Positions 14,092-28,500 of a stretch of DNA of 64,000 bases are shown one piece after another. The notes beneath the pieces were generated by a model that was given only the letters and a program-made list of their open reading frames with translations, was not told the origin of the DNA and did not search any database. Position 1 is the first letter of the stretch. Each line of letters opens with the position of its first letter. Origin of the DNA: Davidsoniella eucalypti. Its lineage: Eukaryota > Ascomycota > Sordariomycetes > Microascales > Ceratocystidaceae. Position numbers and translations under genes: made by a program. The stretch lies in the NCBI GenBank assembly GCA_004009845.1, contig RMBW01000098.1, positions 1 to 64,000 of the forward strand. Direction: 5' to 3'.

Positions 14092-16559
14092 ATGCCTGCT
14101 CTGCAGTTCCAGGCCCCTGTGGGCTATGCTGGTCTCCTGGACCATGCACCGGAACACCTCCAGTTCATGAAATCAACCAAGTTTTGGATATATCTATTCT
14201 GGGGCTTATGGTATGTACCAAGACTGTCGTGCGTGTTTTTTTTGTTTTTTTTGTCCTTTTTTGGTGATCAATATAGCACCCTGGCCCTCGATTTTTGACA
14301 TGCTTCTAGAGAAGCGTAACCCTTGTCGTATGCCTCAGAACTTGCATGCTAACTACAAACCACCGTTGACAGGCTTCATCGCTATGTTCGGCTTATCGTG
14401 CACTGCATCAGCCACTGGCGCTACAAATCGTATCCTCTGCCCGAGAAGCCAAAGTTCACTTCGCAGGACGTCACCGTCATCGTCCCCACCATCCACAATC
14501 ACTTTGAGGACCTGCGCTCGTCACTGGAATCTATCCTGAACACTAACCCTGCCACCCTGATGCTCATCACCACAGCGTTCAAGCAGAAGGAGCTTCTGAA
14601 GCTGGCGCACTCGCTCAAGACACTCAACCAGACCGACATCCAGGTCCTGGCCACGCCCATCGCGAACAAGCGCCTGCAGGTGTGCGAAGCACTGCCGCAG
14701 GTGAAGACCGAGATCATCGTCATGGCCGACGACGACGTGACCTGGCCTTCGGAGACGCTTACGTGGCTGCTCGCGCCGTTCCACTACCACGCCCGCATCG
14801 GCGGCGTCGGGACCTGCCAAAAGGTGCGCCGTATCGAGGGGGGCACCTGGGCCGAGCAGTGCTGGAACTGGCTCGGGGCCGCCTATATCGAACGCCGCAA
14901 CTTTGAAATCTCGGCCACGCACAACATCGACGGCGGCACCTCGTGCATGTCTGGCCGCACTGGCGCCTACCGCCGCGAAATCCTGACGAGCCCCGACTTC
15001 CTCGAGGCCTTCAAGACCGAAAGCTGGGGCCGGTTCAACCTGAACGCCGACGACGACAACTTTGTCACGCGCTGGCTGGTCAGCAACAAGTGGCAGACAT
15101 GGATCCAGTATGAAGACGCCTGCCGGGTGGAGACGACGCTCGAAAACAACTTCAAGTTCTTGTTCCAGTGCTCTCGATGGGCCCGCAGCAACTGGCGCAG
15201 CAACTGGACCAGCCTCATCCATGAGCGCCATGTTATAACGTGAGTTTTATTTCTTTATTTTTCCACCTGCACAGAGTCCCCCCCCACCTTGAGCTCCAGC
15301 GAGTAGAAAACAAAAAGAACCGAGGGAGGCGCCAGTATCATCCCCCCCCCCCCCCAATCTGTACTATCACAGTATATCTGGACCTAAACCAGCGACTTAT
15401 TCTCAGTCCATACATCCTCGAGATTCTTAGCTTGCACGTCAACAGTCTGCATCTGGCGTTGGAAAGAGAAGAAAAACGAAAAGTCCGGCAGGCCAAGGTG
15501 GGAGTTGACCGAGTGGTGGCACTCCTGCGGCTGCTACTATTGCTTTTATCACTGAAAGGAATACTGCAGAATGCCTCTCTAGTCGGCTAGCGGGGCATGC
15601 ATGCACTGGACTGTATGTTATATGTGCGTGCTTATGTATGTACATGCACACATGTATTCACATTCCATGTATTAACACATACCTGTGCATATCACCAAAG
15701 AAGCCCATCGCGGAAGACGGTGCATAACTCCCGGAGACATAGACTTTGGTGCCTGACTCCTATGGCTCCATGTCTGTCTGGCCCAGCCCGTAACCAGTCA
15801 AGCAAACAAAGAAACACCTCAAGCTAACCAGCCCGCTCTCTTCGGGGAGATAATAGCCAGCAACCGTGGTGCACCTACGCTTTGCACATTGCCACCTTTA
15901 CATCACTAGCCTTTGTAGTGGACCCGTTGTTGGTCTTGAGCTGCTGGCGTGCCACCCAAGACTGGGAAGACATCCAAGACCGGAAGTGCGCTCTCTGGGC
16001 CCAAATCGTCTTCATGTTCGCCTTCACCAAAGTCGTCAAGCTCATCGGCTTGTTCTACAGAGACTACCGCTCCTTGGTTTTCCTGCCTCTGTCTATTGTG
16101 TTTGGCTACTTCCACGGCCTGATCAAGCTCCATGCCCTGTTTACCCTTCACATGGTAAGTCCTAATCTCGCGCTTTCTTTCCTTTCCTGCAGCCATCAGA
16201 TATTGCTGTGCCTGCTCACCGGCCCGCACAGCAGCCCCTGCTCTCGCCATTGCTACCCAGTCCTTTTCCAGCTCCTCCTGCGCTTGGTCCAGGCTAAGCA
16301 GAGCCAAACCGAAGGGCTTCTTGCTACACTACGCGTATTCCACGATACTAATTCTGTGCTCTTGTATTAGACTTCGTGGGGAAGCCGTGCCGACGGCGAT
16401 CAGGACGACGCTGTCCGTCTGAAAGAGACTCCCAAGAAATCAGAATACCTGAGCAACCCTGATGGCCCGTCATTAATGCGCCACCGGGTCATCCAAGACT
16501 CCAGCAGCTTCCGCGAGAAGATGATCCAACACAGCTCGTCGTGTGTACATGCGTTTTAG
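14092..16559 (+). CDS. GT2: Type-2 glycosyltransferase, membrane-bound, hyaluronan-synthase/chitin-synthase-like (fungal GT2)
   Basis: Four exons, 14092-14210, 14373-15239, 15857-16154 and 16371-16559, encode about 490 residues. Each intron has a GT donor (GTATGT, GTGAGT, GTAAGT) and a branch-like CTAAC/CTAAT motif 15-35 bp before the acceptor. A transmembrane segment (about residues 30-55) precedes a GT-A domain with Asp motifs DDD at 159-161 and ADDDN near 265-269 and the processive-synthase signature QCSRW at 305-309; three more transmembrane segments follow before a hydrophilic tail. These features and the length fit the fungal GT2 family, which is known to be needed for hyphal growth on solid surfaces and for virulence in wheat pathogens and probably makes an exported or cell-wall polysaccharide. 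The product is not established here. Intron 2 (617 bp) is exceptionally long. The gene stands alone, with more than 13 kb of spacer on its left and about 24 kb on its right. Confidence 0.9.
15342..15355. repeat. Poly-C run inside GT2 intron 2
   Basis: Fourteen consecutive C residues within the long second intron, in sense orientation. It is the second C14 tract in the window. Confidence 0.9.
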
Positions 16560-19500
16560 CAGTCTCGACATCGCTGTATTCTCTGGCGCCTCCAAGCACT
16601 CCGCCCCAAAACCACGAACCGCCAGTCCCCTGTATCGCCTCTTCACAGTGGATGGCTTGTCTACCCACTTACGCCATCATGGGTTACGAATGAACGATTA
16701 TAATGACTTGGGCTAGAGGCACTACCAGTGTCGATCTCCCAATTCTTTTTTTTATTCTTCTTCGCCGAGTGCACCTTTTTTTTCTGGCTCCCGAGGAAAA
16801 AGAAAAGAAAAAAAAAGGAAATCGGTTCCGAACCCTTTCGTCCGCTATTTTCATTGCGCTATCAGCCTTTTTTCATCAGTCTTATTACTGGCCACTATAT
16901 TTTTTATTTTTTTACGCATGATCGGCCTCATTGGCTACTACTTATTATTCGATCTACTTTCATGCCCAACCTTTTTTTTCTCTACTGTTGGAGCCCGCAT
17001 CGATACAGAAAAGGAGCCGCTGTTCCATACTGTTATCATAATTCCTTACTCTACTTGGATCCAGACTTCTAACTATCACTATCCCCCCCATCTATCATTG
17101 CTTTACCTCTTTTTCAACCTCACGACTTCTTATTCTTCGCTCAACAACTTCCTTGCCATTATGCTACGTCCGAGCGGTCGTCATATATAACGTCAAGCTG
17201 GCTAGCCACTTCTTATTCTACTTTTTATTACTGTTCATCGTTATTATTTGGGTCTCTTTTTTTTCTCGGGAATTTGGTCTATACTTCATGGGAACGAACA
17301 TACATTTTCGGACGGATTTGGGACTATTCACACACATCGCCTTTAATGGCTTAGGACATTGCATTTTACTATTGGTCCATCATATTGGGTTGACTCCTTG
17401 CAAGAGACAAGAAGCATATTTGATCTATTATCTGTTGCTGGCTTATTTTTGTTTTCTTTTGGCTTATATTTTCATTACATCTACTCTTTCGCTTCATATA
17501 GTTATTTATTTTCGTGTTTGCTCAACTACAGCAGCTTACCTTTCAACATGGCATAATATATGTGTATAATTACATAATATTCCGTCTCGGCAGTCTTCCG
17601 GCAATAGTATGGCAGATAATGCAGTATAACTATATTTTGCCACATGTACTGCGTTACTTGGCACATATATTTATTCAGTCTATTTGCTACTGGAACTACT
17701 GCTCCAATGTTACATACATGTAATGTATGTACTTCACAAATATCTTAGTTGTTCGGAGTATCGGCTGTTCTGTTCTAGCGCCGGTATATCTTACTATATA
17801 GGTGGCCCTGCTTCGTTGAGGGACAGGATTCGTGGCTCTGCTGACTCCAGTGTTTCTTTCTACAACTGACCACACGGTCTTCTCAACTTGAGGAGACTGG
17901 AATTCCATGTACTTTTGCTTTACTTTTGACTTGCAACTGCGTATTCGTGATCCCATGTCTTGAAGAGGGGTGTAGAAAATGGAAGCTTCGTTGGCACTGC
18001 CACTCGTCTCTCTATATTCCTTTGGTATAGGGCCTCTCCTTCTCCTTCTCTTCTTTTTATTCTCCACTGCTGAATGAAGTGTGCAAGGCTAGAAGCCGAA
18101 GAAAGACTTCGATCAAGTACTCGTCGAACTGATTTTTTCTTCAATATAGGCTATGGGTATTGCATGTGTCGAGGTTGCTGAAGGCGAATATTATGGCATG
18201 TGAGCAATTTTTGCTATTCTTATTTCCTTTGATGGTAATATATATACTACATGGACAGGGGATAAGAAGAAGATGATGTGTAGTTCCAGTAATCGCTTTG
18301 GGAATTATGTTTCTAGCCCATTCTATGTACACAAGGAGGACCATATCAAGCGATGCTGATATTACATATATTGGAGGTTGTTTCTACGATCCAGAGCAAT
18401 ACATGGTTTTGAATCTGGTGACTCGATTCTTGATTCCAACTACTGTATTTTAGTTCGAGGCGATACTTTGTTAGAAGGAAGTAAGTTGCTTGAATGTTTA
18501 CACCGAGACCCTTGTCCAGGCCTTTATTCAAGAAGTCATCAGCAATATCTGTATTTGGATGTTGCTTACTTCTTCATCCTCTAATATGTACTTTTGTGTC
18601 TGGGAATTCCCTGTACCTTGACTGCTATTTTCGTAGTATACAACACTTTGATATTCCAGCTAATATGGCGATACTAGCTAGTTCTTGAACTATTGCCACT
18701 ACTGCCAGTTGTCCACTCATCACTTACAGTTAGCTAGTCAGTAATTATGCCACTGATACTACAACTGTAACTATGGCTACAACTTCTTCACCATGGTACA
18801 TGTAACTGTCACGTCACCCTTCACTTCAGAGCCAGCAATATCCCTGTTGAGTAAAAAACCAATACATAAAGACGAACCAGACACCTTCAGTAATCCGGGC
18901 GAAACTAGAAAATATCATTGCTCGATTGTGTTTGTTGCTATACTCTGTTGGAGATATTTTGAGTTATATAAAAAATAGTGAGAAATATATTACAAGGGTT
19001 ATGGGCTACCTCGAACTTTCGTGATTGGCTAGTTAGTGGTTTGGTTTTTATAATAGAAAATCCAGCTGTAAAAACAAAAACTACGTGGTTCAGCACAAAA
19101 GTCGTTATCCTGATTTTCTTCGTGAGATCCGATGAGACAAAAATGTTATAAAATTGCCATTTTAGGAAACATCCTGGGAAAATCTCAGTAGTTTGACATA
19201 AGATTTGGTATCTATCAGTATTGTTCCTAGTATTGTAAGAGCTAGGAACGGGGGATACCCAGGCATAAGAGGCTTTAGTAATGATGAGAGCCATAGGTCT
19301 ATATTTTTTTTAGGATCGATGAGACCATTGGAGCTTTATGATTTACAAGATTGCCCTAACTTCATCGACCCCCAAAATGATATTCGTGGGGGGTTGGACA
19401 TATGACTATAACGTCCTTGGATAATATCGCACGTAGTATTCATAGTCTAAATGTACTAGTAAAACTACTCTATCATCGGCAAGCATGACAAGAATAATGA

Positions 19501-22500
19501 CAAAAAATATTACTCGTTACTGCGAAAAGGAAAGGCTGGAGATGAAAGAGATTATCTCCTACTATCGGTAAATTAGAAATACTTGTATATGTCTCCAAAA
19601 TAAGCCGAACACTCAACTCAAGTAACTTTTAACTTGTCGTATGTCTCTACGAATACTAATAACTACGTAATACACAAGAAATTGGCCTAGAGAGGAGGCT
19701 TGCCCTTACGTAGCATTATATCGTGGAGTATTAATTTATACTAATCACGAGTGAATCGAACCTCATGCCAAGTGATAGAAGGAGTAGAAACAGCGCATTG
19801 CAAACAGAGATTGGTGAGCATACAATGTGTCTATGCTAGGCTCGGCATTGTGGCTTATATGATTAATATCTCCATCGGATGCCGACCTGACGAGTTCCTG
19901 CAAATCCGGACTCCCACAACCTGATCCAAGCTACAAGATATGTTGAAAGCGTTGAATACATATACGTAGGATCGGCATATCTTTCGTCTTATCCCAGCTC
20001 TACTGAGAGATATATTGTATCTATGGTGGGAGCAGAGGAGGATGAGAGAGAAAAGATATGAAAGGCAGGACGCACAAAGTAGCGGCCGGCGCGGTGCGGC
20101 TAATGATGCCATACATGCTAGTACGTCGTATATCTATCTAGATGGGTTACTGCAGCTGGCCGTCACCACCAAGTGATTTTTGCGACCAGTTCCCGTTTGG
20201 AGCGGGCATGGAGGCATATAAGGTTCCGGGATCATCCATGCGTAGATGAGTTGCTTTAGGTTCTGGCTTCTTGTGATCGTTTGCACCTTCATATATTGTC
20301 ACTAAAAAAGTGAAAGCGTGTGGGGGGAGAAATAAGCCAAGCTTCACTTATATCGACTTGGACGCGGGATGTCATACATTGTATAAAGCAATGCTATCTC
20401 CAGCCATGGCTTCCTCAGAAGACTGGCTTGTTGCCTCGTTCGGTAGGATAGAAAGGACACATCGCTTTTTTTTCCCGGTGCAAATCTGTGCTACGCCATG
20501 AGGTTCTATTAGTACCCGTCATGCTATGTATGTATGTATGATGTATACCAACACATCTATACATGTTATAGGCTCATCGAACGTGGAGAAGCATGTTGAA
20601 ATCAGCAAGCAAGGCCGGAATAAAACCCAGCGTGGCAGAATATCTCAAATCTGGCACGATTCGAGAACAACAGCAAATAATATCCGCAAGTACGACGTTG
20701 GGCCCCATCAGGACTGTGACGCCCGCTAGTCGGTAGGAATCCAAAAGCGGATACTGGTTTTTTTTCTTCTCTTTTCTTTTTGGTCCAAGACGGCCCGTTA
20801 CGGAGTAACTTCGTAGCAGTAACAAAAGAATGCGAAGGGGAGCGGTTGTAGCGGGAAAAGTAAAAGAAGGATAAACAGGTATTTAGTAGAAACAGATGGG
20901 AATAGAAACAAGTCTTGGCAAAATTCACAGCATATTTTGATTCTGGAGTCCGTAGTTGCAGTCATGACATGCTGGTGTCCACGGCTCTATGATTACCACT
21001 ATGTAGCGTGACGTGACCCAATAAGAAGCAGTGAATGGTGTTTACAACATGTATGATGCAGTGATACATGTGTATCAGTGGCAATTTACTAGCTCACTAT
21101 ATTCTACATTTTGTACTTGTTTTTTTCTTCAAGCTATATGTTCCTCGACGGATTCTAACTCGTATATTAGAACAAAACCAAGTCCGAGGGCCTGTCTCTA
21201 GAAACGCAATATTCTTCCTATTACATACCTGTACTTTCTTTACTTTTTTTCAACGTCAAGGTGTCTCGTTCTGGCCCATACTTAAAATTTCTTATCATTA
21301 GTAAGTTAACCAAGGACGCCATCAGCACAACGCTAGCGCTTCTACTGGCGCTAAAAGCTACTTTTATAGCGTCTAGTCTTGGCCTAAGTGATTAGTTGGT
21401 TGCACTGTCTTGTGCCCTAAACAAAAGTACTAGGAATGTTAGTGGTTTTAATAGTTCAAGTGCACTCATTGGCTGATAACTTCACATTGTTGCAATCCAA
21501 CCTCACTTGGTCGGGTGGCCTTGATTACTAGACATCGTTGTATTGTTCTCTCGGTGTGCAACCTTGATAGAGTATCATAGAAAATCGGGAATTTTAACAT
21601 ACATGAGTACGGTCAATGGCATTGCGGGATCTCCACTGCTTAGATGTTTGGTTTTAAGAACGGACAGTGATTTGATTCCAAGAGATGAGTTTCACGGGTT
21701 TTAATAAATGAAAAGTAACCAAACCTACAAATATATGTATTGCTGTAGAGAACTAGTATTAGAAAAATTGTGCTCTTGTACCTAGTCATCATCAGACAAC
21801 ATCCTGGTAGTAAAGCATCCTACATCAACTACATTGCTTATAACCTCATGTGAGCAATATTGCATAGGCATATTATGTCTACCTATAACGATATATCTAC
21901 CGACTGCTTAGAAAAGAGTTCTAGAGTATTGATGAGAGAAGCGGAGTAAGCTGATTATGTGGGCGAAGTCACCTGTGTGGACTTTTCGTTCGTTCTTACA
22001 TGATCCATCCTCTATTCGGAGCCAGAGACTTCACACAGTGGTCTAGAAACTGGGATATCCCATGTATGAAATACCTGTAGAACCGAGGCGCTTGTGTATG
22101 TGTTTTGTGTTATTAAATATGCACAGAATACAATAATGAGGGGAAAAGACTTAGTTTCTAAATGGCTGGACTGTATGATGTGATTGGCCTACAATAAGAA
22201 TCTCGGTGCTTGCTTTTCTTCTTCTACTACGGAACATACAGCTAGCACTATTACTTGTCTATATATTTCCCTTTTTCCTTCTATTTCTAATCTGGACTAG
22301 CTGTGGCGGCGTGGAACGTGGGTATTCCTTGTGTACAGGATCTGGAGTGATTCATAAATACTAATATGCAAGTGATACAGAGATAATCTTGAGGACAAGA
22401 AGCTGCAGTAAAGCGGTATTGGTTGAGCTAGTGGCTAGTGTAGCAGTGGGCTAACAGTCTCGACAAAATGCAAGTAGCAGAGAGAAAGAGAACCACAATT

Positions 22501-25500
22501 AAACAAACGACAGCGGATAGGCGCCAAGCAAACAACCCACTCTGTGTTGTAAGCAGGTTCAATGGAAGGTGGAGGAGGAATACTAAGTGGCCGAGGGAAG
22601 ACCAACTTCCAACTTGCTTGCATGAGCACTTAGTGTTCTCGATATACCCGAGGCAGGGTTAAGCTTGGTAACGGACATTTCTCACGGGCATTGTCCGAAT
22701 ATGACTGATATGCTAGCATGAAAGTTCATTGAGATATTAGCAGATCTTGTTGGATAATGGACAAGACCACTGTTAGCCGTGCCAGTCAAAGGAGGGTGAT
22801 TTTCATGGCAGGCAAGCGTCAGTGCTGAGGGTAGATCTGGGCTGATAATGTCAAAATCTCGCGATAGTCGGACTAGGCGCAGTGCAACTCTGCAGTGGCC
22901 GAGGTGTAAAATGGCCAGGTACAGGCCTTTGGCTTTTCTTATTGGCCGTTTATTGCGGCTACAAGATCATAATCTATATGTAGTATAGAAAGGCAGAATA
23001 CTTGTTTCTCTCTATTGCCATACCAAGCCGTTCCCTCAAGGGATCACAAAATGGCTCAAGTCAAGCCACATCTGATGTTCAAGTCCCTTTTCAGGGTGTC
23101 GTGTGTTGTGTGACTATTAGTAGATTTTAAAATTCAGGGCATGTACTGCAGAAACTAAGAAATAAGGCAGAAAAAGAAAACATCAAAATCAAGCGCGAGA
23201 AAATGCCGTAAGACAGGCTATAGCGGAACTAGAATACAAATGGTGGCAGCCGCCCATACTATGCGGAAAAAGAAGGGAGAAACCGGAAACACCTGAGGCG
23301 GAATAACAGAGAGTGACAAGAACGGAACTACGTGAAAAGTAAGTCACACAGCAAACAAGAAAAGAAAAAAAAGAAGAAAAAAAGAGGGGAATCCTATAGT
23401 GTAAGCATCCTCGGAAAACGAATTTCACCGGGCACTTGGCCTGAGCTGTTGATAGCGCTCGTCTCGTAGTCTAGATTTGGTTCCAATTACCTGTATCTAG
23501 TAAAAGCAAAAGCGTGAGATGATCGAGGCACAAAAGAGCGAGAGGCGGGAAAGCGAGACTTGAAGGTTCGCCTACCATATGAAAGATAAATAAGAGAGAA
23601 ATCTGGACAATACAAACTCGGTCCTGTCAGGATAGGTCAAGTCTCACATCGAGGCTGGTCCCTGTCATCCGCTTTTATGTAGTGATATGGTGGATATATG
23701 GCAAGGACTAGGTATATACATATGTATATGATGACTTGCTGAGCGGGCATTGTTGATCTCTGACTCCATGTTTACTGATAATGATACCGATAGTAGGCAA
23801 CAACGGATAAGGGCCAGATAGACAGTCATGATGATTAGGGCGGCTGTCATTGACTGTCTTATTCTTGACTTGGAACTTGGAGTATTCGCTCGGATTTTTT
23901 TTTGTCTGGTTGAGCCTCGAACCCTGATCCATGGCAAAATGGGTTGAACACATATAATATGTATTTGTACAATACAAAGCTCTGATCTTTTGTTGCTAAA
24001 AAATGCCCCAGATAAAAATCCTCCAGGCTGCTTGTCTATGCAGGCGACAGAGCCATATGAACCGGTGCAGGGAGCAGTTTGTAGGTTAGTTTTGTAGGAA
24101 TTAGTGGTATGCTCTCGAAGTTGTCAGCAAGTTCCAGGTGTCTTCAACAGTATAAGGACTACTACTATGGGCTATAACCAAGGGGGAACTTCACGAAGTT
24201 GTCAATATTAGTGAACTCACTAGCCTCTCGGGATCGCCCATGGCCCTAGCAACCCTCTGTAGTCTTGAAAATTGGAGTGTAGTGACGCCTTGTTGGCATT
24301 TTTTATTTATTTCTGTGCGAGAAAGATTCCCGATATGGACATAAGACGAGTAGGGTCTGGTATTTTTCATTGGAGCAATTTCGTAAGCCCCATGTTGTGA
24401 AGATGTGCCATACGTGGTGAGGACCAAACTATGGGTACAGCAGACACATACAGGACATTTAGATTTGCTACTACCGAGTTCGGGCTGGAAAGCGAAGTGT
24501 GTTCAGCAGGTGAGTTGGTTATGTAGGAATAGCACTTTCATAGGACAGAATCGCGGATATCACCTTGAACAACTTGGTTACGAGTAAGCTTGTCGTTAGC
24601 ACAAATACTAGCGTTCTGTGCACACACATGTCAAATTCATATTGCTTCTTCTAAGCTTAGTGGGGGGGAGGGGTGTGGTTGGTTTTGGAGAGGGCGTCCA
24701 CCTGTCTTTGGCTGTTGAATAATGGGTTGTTGATGCCTTTTATACATATGTACAGCTATACATGATATCACAACAGCAGACTACATATATATACATATCC
24801 AGATATGTATGCCGCTAGAATAGGCCAGCTAAGGCGCTATAGATTAGAGCGCAATGGAGCTAACAGGTGGTCTATGTTAGTATATGTAGGTGCACTACAA
24901 CATCATATCAGCAGTCTTATGGGGCGGGGCTATAATAGCACCATATATTTTAGTCAAACTATAATTATAATTACATATCTATATGTAGACCCACCAGGAA
25001 TCGTCCGTGGGCCAAATGTAAACATTAGATAGTAGTGCAGATATGTGCAGATATGTACATGGTTGAGACCTGCGTCGGTACTTGCATATCACCACCTTGG
25101 TAATACTCAGCACCATCCAGACTATGCTATGAAGAGGAAAACAAAAGCAGATAGCTGGCAGGCCGCACGATGACTATTTTGGCTGGCCGCCTCATATATA
25201 CAGCCCGGCTACAGGACCAACGCATCACGCAGATGCATATAATGTATACACATCTAAGATACATATCTCATGTATAGATACATGCAGGCCTCATGTACGT
25301 TCACAACTAAGATACACAGAGTCGCAGCCATTTGCAGCCGTAGTTAGTCACTTACAGTCACTGTTACAGTTGTAGCTGCAGAGCTCTGGGTCTGGACTTG
25401 AGACTAGGAGTCTCGCTTAGCTAGTCATGATGGATCTTGCCTACCTCGACTTTACGAGTTTACCTGCTTCGGAAGAAGTCCCATTGTGGGCGTTTCCTGT

Positions 25501-28500
25501 GTGCTATTACCGAGTGTCCTCTTTGTTTATTTCCCTTGCTCTTCCTAAGCGATGCGACTGCAGGTGGACATGTTGAATCACTTCCGAATGCCGTATCTGG
25601 CTATAAAAGGTATCTAGAGCTCTGAGTTAATAGAGCAATTTATCAACATATCCTCTCTTTTACCTGTCTTAGAAGTATAGACAGACGCCGAAGTCTACAA
25701 GTCGTATTTTCACCTCCTCAAATCTCATTTAATATCATAACCAAAACTCCAAAGCTAGATACATATCAAAGTACACTAAGTACCATGCCCCTGTAACTAC
25801 GATGTCTAGTTCTATCCTAGCTTCGATTTGGGCTGTCCTCACTAACTTATTCTTTACTTACCATTTCAAAACAACGGCCCCGCTAGTGATCAGATTTTCT
25901 CAGTTGACGACCTAGTATCAAACTATTGGAGTTGGTGTTATAGGCGGTATATCCCAATGCTCCCCCAACAGTTCATTACTATCCAAGATTCGAACAATAG
26001 ATGGTTTTGGATGGTTTGATACCAGTTAGCGCCTTGTATGAAGCCTACTACCGCCATAGTTGGTACACTAAGATGAGCCCACCCACGGCTCGAATATCTC
26101 GCCAGGCTGTAACTCATGGGCGAAATCCGGGTTGCAGGCTCTAAGACAGTTGCCGACGGCTAGTTTGCAAGTTCTTATGATGTCGTCCCAAGTCCGGGTA
26201 CGATATGGAAAGACATACGTAGTCAGATGCTAGCTAGGAGTAGTGTAGCACTTGCTACGTCAGCCACACCAACAAGACGCATACAGATAAGATACTGCTT
26301 ACTATGTAAAGGCTAGGAGTCTTTTTTTCTCTATTCAGACGCCGCCTTTCGCTTTCCGTTTACAATCAGAATGAGTGGGCAAAGTTCCAGCCACTCCATT
26401 CTGTCGTCCTTCTTTCCGCACAGCCCTTATGACAGCTTTTATCCATCCATCTTTTTTTCTTCCCAATACCAGACTAAAAGACGACGCTGATAGAGTCTAG
26501 GCCAGTCTTCTCATCGCGATTTTCGTGCTGAGAAGCCCACCAAGACACTAATCAGGTTTTATCTCTTGACCAGTCGCATTTCCCATCATATCTGTAACTA
26601 GGCTTCGCCTGCTTTTGGGTCGCCATACTGATTCGTTCTCATCTAATGTCACCTTTTACACACACAAGCAAACGGTCTCCCTCATATCTGACCGGTCATG
26701 TCTCTGTATCGTCATCGGACCTGGGCAGATCATCACGACTAGATATCAAAACAAACTGAATACGAGACTCTCACAGCTACCGTTGATCGAATCTTCACTT
26801 GTCATGTCATGATTGGCTATCGTGAAGCGGCTTTCACGCTTTTTCTTGGCCAGGTGAGCAAACATGGCTGCATACTTATTATCTCTCCCTCCGTGAGGGG
26901 GTCCAATATGGAGTCATTATTCATGTACTACTGTTTTGATTTTCTTCCAGTATCAGCTAGGCTAGATCTCCGTCCAGCTCCCAGTCTACACTCCTTCCCG
27001 TGGCCCAGAGAGCTCTAGCAAAAGCCGGGAGGGTGTGTCTCTTAGTCGTGACACCCTGCTCCGATCATGTTAGTATATTCGTGGTGCTGTATCTATCTGT
27101 CTTCTTCTCTCCCCTCCGCTCTTTCTCGATCTCCTCTTCCAAAGATTTATTCACCATCTTCAGTCAAAGCTAGGCATTTGCTCACTAAACACAGCTCACG
27201 CTTCAGCATCCTCCACTTGGTTACTTGGTTCCCCCTCATTTCAAGTCACATCCTGCAGGAGAAAGTCATCGCCTAGTAGCCGCAGGTTAGATAGTTGAAT
27301 ATTCATGAAATGCCGAGTGCTAGCAGGCATAGATATGCACATAATGTCCAGATATGTACATCTATATATGTACTAGAACATCGCAAGTACTCTGTAGCGC
27401 GGTTTCCAGATCAAGCTAGTCGGTTGTCGATCAACGCAATTGAGGACACTATACTATTGCCATAGCTATGGTGGTGTGTTGTAGTAGCACTACATGTTGC
27501 TCAACCATCAAATTACGTGCATAAAGGCACCGGCGTCCGTGGCCTATAGCCCGTACTCTTCTTTATCCTTCCATTCAAGGGCCCGAAGGGGTGTGTGTAT
27601 TCCATGAATCCAATATCGTATGCTTAACAGAATAGCCCCGGTGACGCTTATTTTCCGAGTGTATACCCAAAAAGGGCCGTCTCGAAGTGGGCTTTAAAAT
27701 GGACCGTCAGTTATAAAGACTGATTCATTCATATCCAGCATCTCTCCTGATCTAGGCATAAACACGACCAGTCACTCTCGTTCAGCTCGGCACCAGTCAC
27801 CGGCCAAGCAGGCAGATATGGCCAAGTATTAGAGTAGTTTGCTTGCCTTGGCTACTTCCAGGCAAGGGATCAAGATTGGCATGCAGTACCATCGTCTCGC
27901 CAATCCACAGTTGAGCACAACCTAACACAACACCAACGATTGCAAGTAGCAACGGTGCTACTGCTTCTACAACTACCCTTACTAGCACTACAACGCTGTT
28001 TCTGCTACTGCTGCTTATACTGCGTCTCTGCCAGCTAGTGCTGTAATCAATATGGAGTTGGGATATCTGCCTACTAAGCCAAATACGACCGTAGGCGAGC
28101 TACGGAGCCTACGGCTACAACTTAGCCTCGCTTTTCACATGCTCTCAGACACACGCCCCTCCTACGCACATCGATTTGGCCGAGCTTGGGCTAATAGCGG
28201 CTATCTAGAGGTTTGGATATCCAGAAGTGTCTGCAGTAACCGCAGAGTGTCCGTAGTAGCATCGCTAAACGGTAGCATCTCGCCTACCCAGACCCATGTC
28301 CAGACTCTGCGTTTCTTCTTCCTAACATGTAAAAAGGCATCGTTTGCCAATGCTACTCCTGCCGCTGATACTACGTAGAACAATCCCATTCCCATTAAGC
28401 AATACAGATGTAGGTTTATTTGAGCAGGAAGCAAGATCCAAATATGCACTTGCAGGTAGCATATACATATGCGTTATTGCGTACATGTAGGGTGTGTGTA

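Noticed and set aside
14521..15231. 236-codon Ala/Val/Gly-rich antisense frame
   Set aside because: It lies opposite the GT2 exon; long antisense frames are expected opposite C/G-ending codons.
17153..17569. 138-codon hydrophobic frame after GT2
   Set aside because: Phe/Tyr/Leu-rich translation of T-rich spacer imitates a membrane protein; no conserved motif.
19740..19790. GGTTCGATTC on the minus strand resembling a tRNA T loop
   Set aside because: Flanking bases do not form a T stem and no cloverleaf is found.
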